Below, in pieces: positions 62,575-64,000 of a stretch of DNA of 64,000 bases. Under the pieces are notes generated by a model. It was not told where the DNA came from and ran no database searches. It was given only the letters and a program-made list of their open reading frames with translations. The stretch's first letter is position 1. Each line of letters begins with the position of its first letter. The DNA is from Paenibacillus xylanexedens (GTDB lineage Bacteria; Bacillota; Bacilli; Paenibacillales; Paenibacillaceae): the NCBI RefSeq assembly GCF_017874615.1, contig NZ_JAGIKV010000002.1, positions 124,001-188,000 on the forward strand, given 5' to 3'. The translations under genes were made by a program, and so were the position numbers.

Positions 62575-63117
62575 CTATCGTTCATCTTCATTTCGCATGC
62601 CCTGACTCTTAAGATCGATAGCCAGACCAGATACCAGCAAGTACATCTTTTCAGCATGTATCTGCAGCATCCGATTAACCGAAGCCATTCTCGCTGTAAA
62701 TATTCGTTCTTCCTCGGTAGGATGCAATGTGCCATGCATTTCATTGGTAATCACAAGCAACTTCCCCTGATAAGACAATAACGCATCAAGCAAAAGCTGT
62801 GTCTCTGAACGCTGATGATCCAGATCCTCTGTTGCTCTGAAACCGGCAGCCATCCAGGATGTCAGACTGTCTACAATTACAATTCGCTGATCCGCCAAAA
62901 ACAGATTGGATTCCCGATTAATCTGGGTGATCACCTCTGTCAGATGCTGACCGTTCCCGGCATGAATGGCACGATAATGAGCGGATGGCAATTCGGGAAT
63001 AACGGGATCATGATCACCAGTGGATAAATATACACCCTCCCGGCTAATCCCGGCTGCGTACTTAAGGGCAAACCGGGTTTTACCACTACCTATGCCGCCT
63101 GTGACCGTAATCAGCAA
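62575..63117 (-). CDS. cobU: Adenosylcobinamide kinase / adenosylcobinamide-phosphate guanylyltransferase
   Basis: 180 residues from a TTG at 63117, with GGAGGG 7 bases upstream and the Walker A GGIGSGKT starting at residue 7. VYLSTGD, the VDSLTSWMAA Walker B region and NEMHGTLHPTEEERIF fit CobU/CobP. Joins GTP to adenosylcobinamide in the cobalamin nucleotide-loop pathway. The active-site His in the GDHDPVIP region and HYRAIHAG cannot be distinguished. No other cob genes next to it. Confidence 0.88.
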   Translation of the reverse strand: MLITVTGGIGSGKTRFALKYAAGISREGVYLSTGDHDPVIPELPSAHYRAIHAGNGQHLTEVITQINRESNLFLADQRIVIVDSLTSWMAAGFRATEDLDHQRSETQLLLDALLSYQGKLLVITNEMHGTLHPTEEERIFTARMASVNRMLQIHAEKMYLLVSGLAIDLKSQGMRNEDER

Positions 63118-63155
63118 TCCGCTTCCCTCCTTCCATAGCCACTTCTGAATTTTCT

Positions 63156-63707
63156 TTACTCTGTCAGCGCCTTCAGCACTTTTTTGGATTCTTCGACATT
63201 GGAAGATGACACTGGAATGGTGGCGAACAAATTGCTCGCAGCATATTCTACATCTTTAAACATTTTCATATCTTCGAGCGGAATGCCGTAAAGATGTGAT
63301 TCTTGCTTGAGATCCGAACCTCCATCTCCTTCACCCTTCTCTACCAATACTCCACCCTCAAATACACCCCGTTCAAACTTCTTGGGATCAAAAGTATCAT
63401 CCAGCGGAACATTGGAGCCATTACTTCCGTATTGTTTCATGTCGGACTCAGGCAAAATGAAGATATCATGTCCTCCAGCCGCATACTCTACCATAATTTT
63501 CTGAACATCATACATCGCACTGGTGATCACTTCTACCTTGGGTTCCTCGCCCAGTTTCTGTTGCAGATTGGCCTGTAACTGCTCTGAGATTACAGATGGA
63601 TTTCCTTGGTTATCAATGATGAATATGGAAAAACCATCTTTACCTCCACAACCAGCAAGCAGAAAAACGATAGAAATGATTGCAGTAAGCCCCCAAAATC
63701 TCTTCAT
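63156..63707 (-). CDS. Orphan lipoprotein of unknown function
   Basis: 183 residues. Signal peptide with lipobox LLAGC (Cys20) shows export and lipid anchoring. The mature part has a mixed alpha/beta pattern with VEVITSAMYDVQKIMVEYAAGGHDIFILPESD, resembling part of a periplasmic-binding-like lobe, but no family is recognised. AAAGGGGGA precedes the ATG. It lies 38 bases upstream of cobU in the same direction and may be in its unit; a functional link is not implied. Confidence 0.8.
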   Translation of the reverse strand: MKRFWGLTAIISIVFLLAGCGGKDGFSIFIIDNQGNPSVISEQLQANLQQKLGEEPKVEVITSAMYDVQKIMVEYAAGGHDIFILPESDMKQYGSNGSNVPLDDTFDPKKFERGVFEGGVLVEKGEGDGGSDLKQESHLYGIPLEDMKMFKDVEYAASNLFATIPVSSSNVEESKKVLKALTE

Positions 63708-63803
63708 TCCAGTTCCCCCTTTAGTCTCCTATGTCCAATATATCACAATTGTTCCACGCAAAAAAATAACCTGGCTTATCGGGGGATCACCCTGCCTTTA
63801 CAC

Positions 63804-63830
63804 ACAAAAAAAGAAGACCTTCTCAGGTCT
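63804..63830 (-). terminator. Terminator of the Spo0E-like gene
   Basis: AGACCT (63815-63820) and AGGTCT (63825-63830) around TCTC, followed leftward by T7. Confidence 0.8.
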
Positions 63831-63875
63831 CCCTTTCTAATTCGATTAATGAAACGTTTCAATCCAGCATAAACG

Positions 63876-64000
63876 TTATTTTGCTTTAATCGGGTTAGCC
63901 TTCATATATTCATTAATCTTTAAATCCAGCAAACTGCTGATTTCAATTACAATATCGGATGTGAATGATTTCTCTTCGAGGAAGATCTGTTCCATCTTGC
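63876..64000 (-). CDS. C-terminal part of a probable Spo0E-like aspartyl-phosphate phosphatase
   Basis: The last 41 codons of a leftward gene whose start lies outside the window. The end reads SFTSDIVIEISSLLDLKINEY, which fits the second helix of Spo0E-type phosphatases (S..LD..IN.Y). Such proteins remove phosphate from Spo0A~P and delay sporulation. An internal ATG at 63995 could be a start, but the family's first helix would then be missing. A terminator follows. Confidence 0.5.
   Translation of the reverse strand, partial: KMEQIFLEEKSFTSDIVIEISSLLDLKINEYMKANPIKAK

Noticed and set aside
63851..63860. GAAACGTTTC palindrome, identical to the site at 22475-22484
   Set aside because: It lies just past the stop codon of the Spo0E-like fragment, before its terminator, with no promoter nearby; probably chance or read from a different context.
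1..64000. CRISPR arrays, prophage, IS elements, toxin-antitoxin or defence islands, tRNA or rRNA genes
   Set aside because: No regularly spaced repeats, transposase, integrase or phage genes, and no cloverleaf or rRNA sequence recognised on either strand.

Overview
The window looks like chromosomal DNA of a mesophilic, endospore-forming Firmicute, most likely Paenibacillus. Support: sporulation and transition-state genes (PrkA, YtxC, a gamma-type SASP, an AbrB paralogue, a probable Spo0E-like end fragment), Bacillales operon types (liaFSR, S-box met operon, T-box thrS), secreted xylan-degrading enzymes, LplABC-type sugar uptake without its own ATPase, and strong AGGAGG-type ribosome binding sites. 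I see no rRNA, tRNA, prophage, IS transposase or CRISPR array. Coding density is high and most genes lie on the minus strand.

Layout. 1-4.8 kb: an MHYT-domain membrane protein (cut by the window edge), a secreted multidomain GH10 xylanase and its LacI-type neighbour. 4.9-8.0 kb: a short globin-coupled chemotaxis sensor and PrkA kinase. 8.4-14.3 kb: a DUF2161 protein, azoreductase, a PLP aminotransferase, an orphan LuxR-type regulator, then a plus-strand pair (membrane coiled-coil protein + phosphodiester glycosidase) and a 34-residue membrane peptide. 14.4-22.3 kb: a minus-strand carbohydrate operon, esterase > permease > permease > binding lipoprotein > GH3 glycosidase > LacI regulator, with a good promoter and two matching operator palindromes. 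22.5-30.0 kb: serine hydrolase, AbrB, trmL, serC, a GSI-beta-like glutamine synthetase with an exact GlnR/TnrA site, DAHP synthase, ispH. 30.1-37.4 kb: envelope-stress signalling (HK/RR pair, HtrA protease, liaFSR) and a SASP. 37.5-41.7 kb: 3D-domain protein, thrS with T-box leader, ytxC. 41.9-45.4 kb (plus): a small exported/membrane protein, a KhtTU-like K+/H+ antiporter, a YitT protein; then a palindromic MITE-like repeat. 45.7-53.0 kb: alcohol dehydrogenase + aldo/keto reductase, mqnC, and metA-metI-metC under a SAM-I riboswitch. 53.1-64 kb: corA with a long unassigned leader, an HRDC protein, ROK kinase, MOSC protein, a second phosphodiester glycosidase, a 5'-3' exonuclease, a YusI-like protein, a candidate 6S RNA, RluA-type synthase with a PduO adenosyltransferase, DedA, CobU, an orphan lipoprotein and a Spo0E-like fragment.

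How the genes work together. The GH10 xylanase and the ABC/GH3/esterase operon form an external-cleavage, uptake and intracellular-hydrolysis route for plant polysaccharide, each unit having a LacI-family gene and operator-like palindromes. The met operon supplies methionine from homoserine under SAM control. glnA, serC and aroF are biosynthetic units each with its own promoter or terminator. liaFSR, HtrA and the OmpR-type two-component pair form an envelope-stress block. CobU and the PduO enzyme belong to cobalamin salvage. Where an upstream in-frame extension existed, start codons were moved to sites with a convincing ribosome binding site; these choices are stated in each entry.
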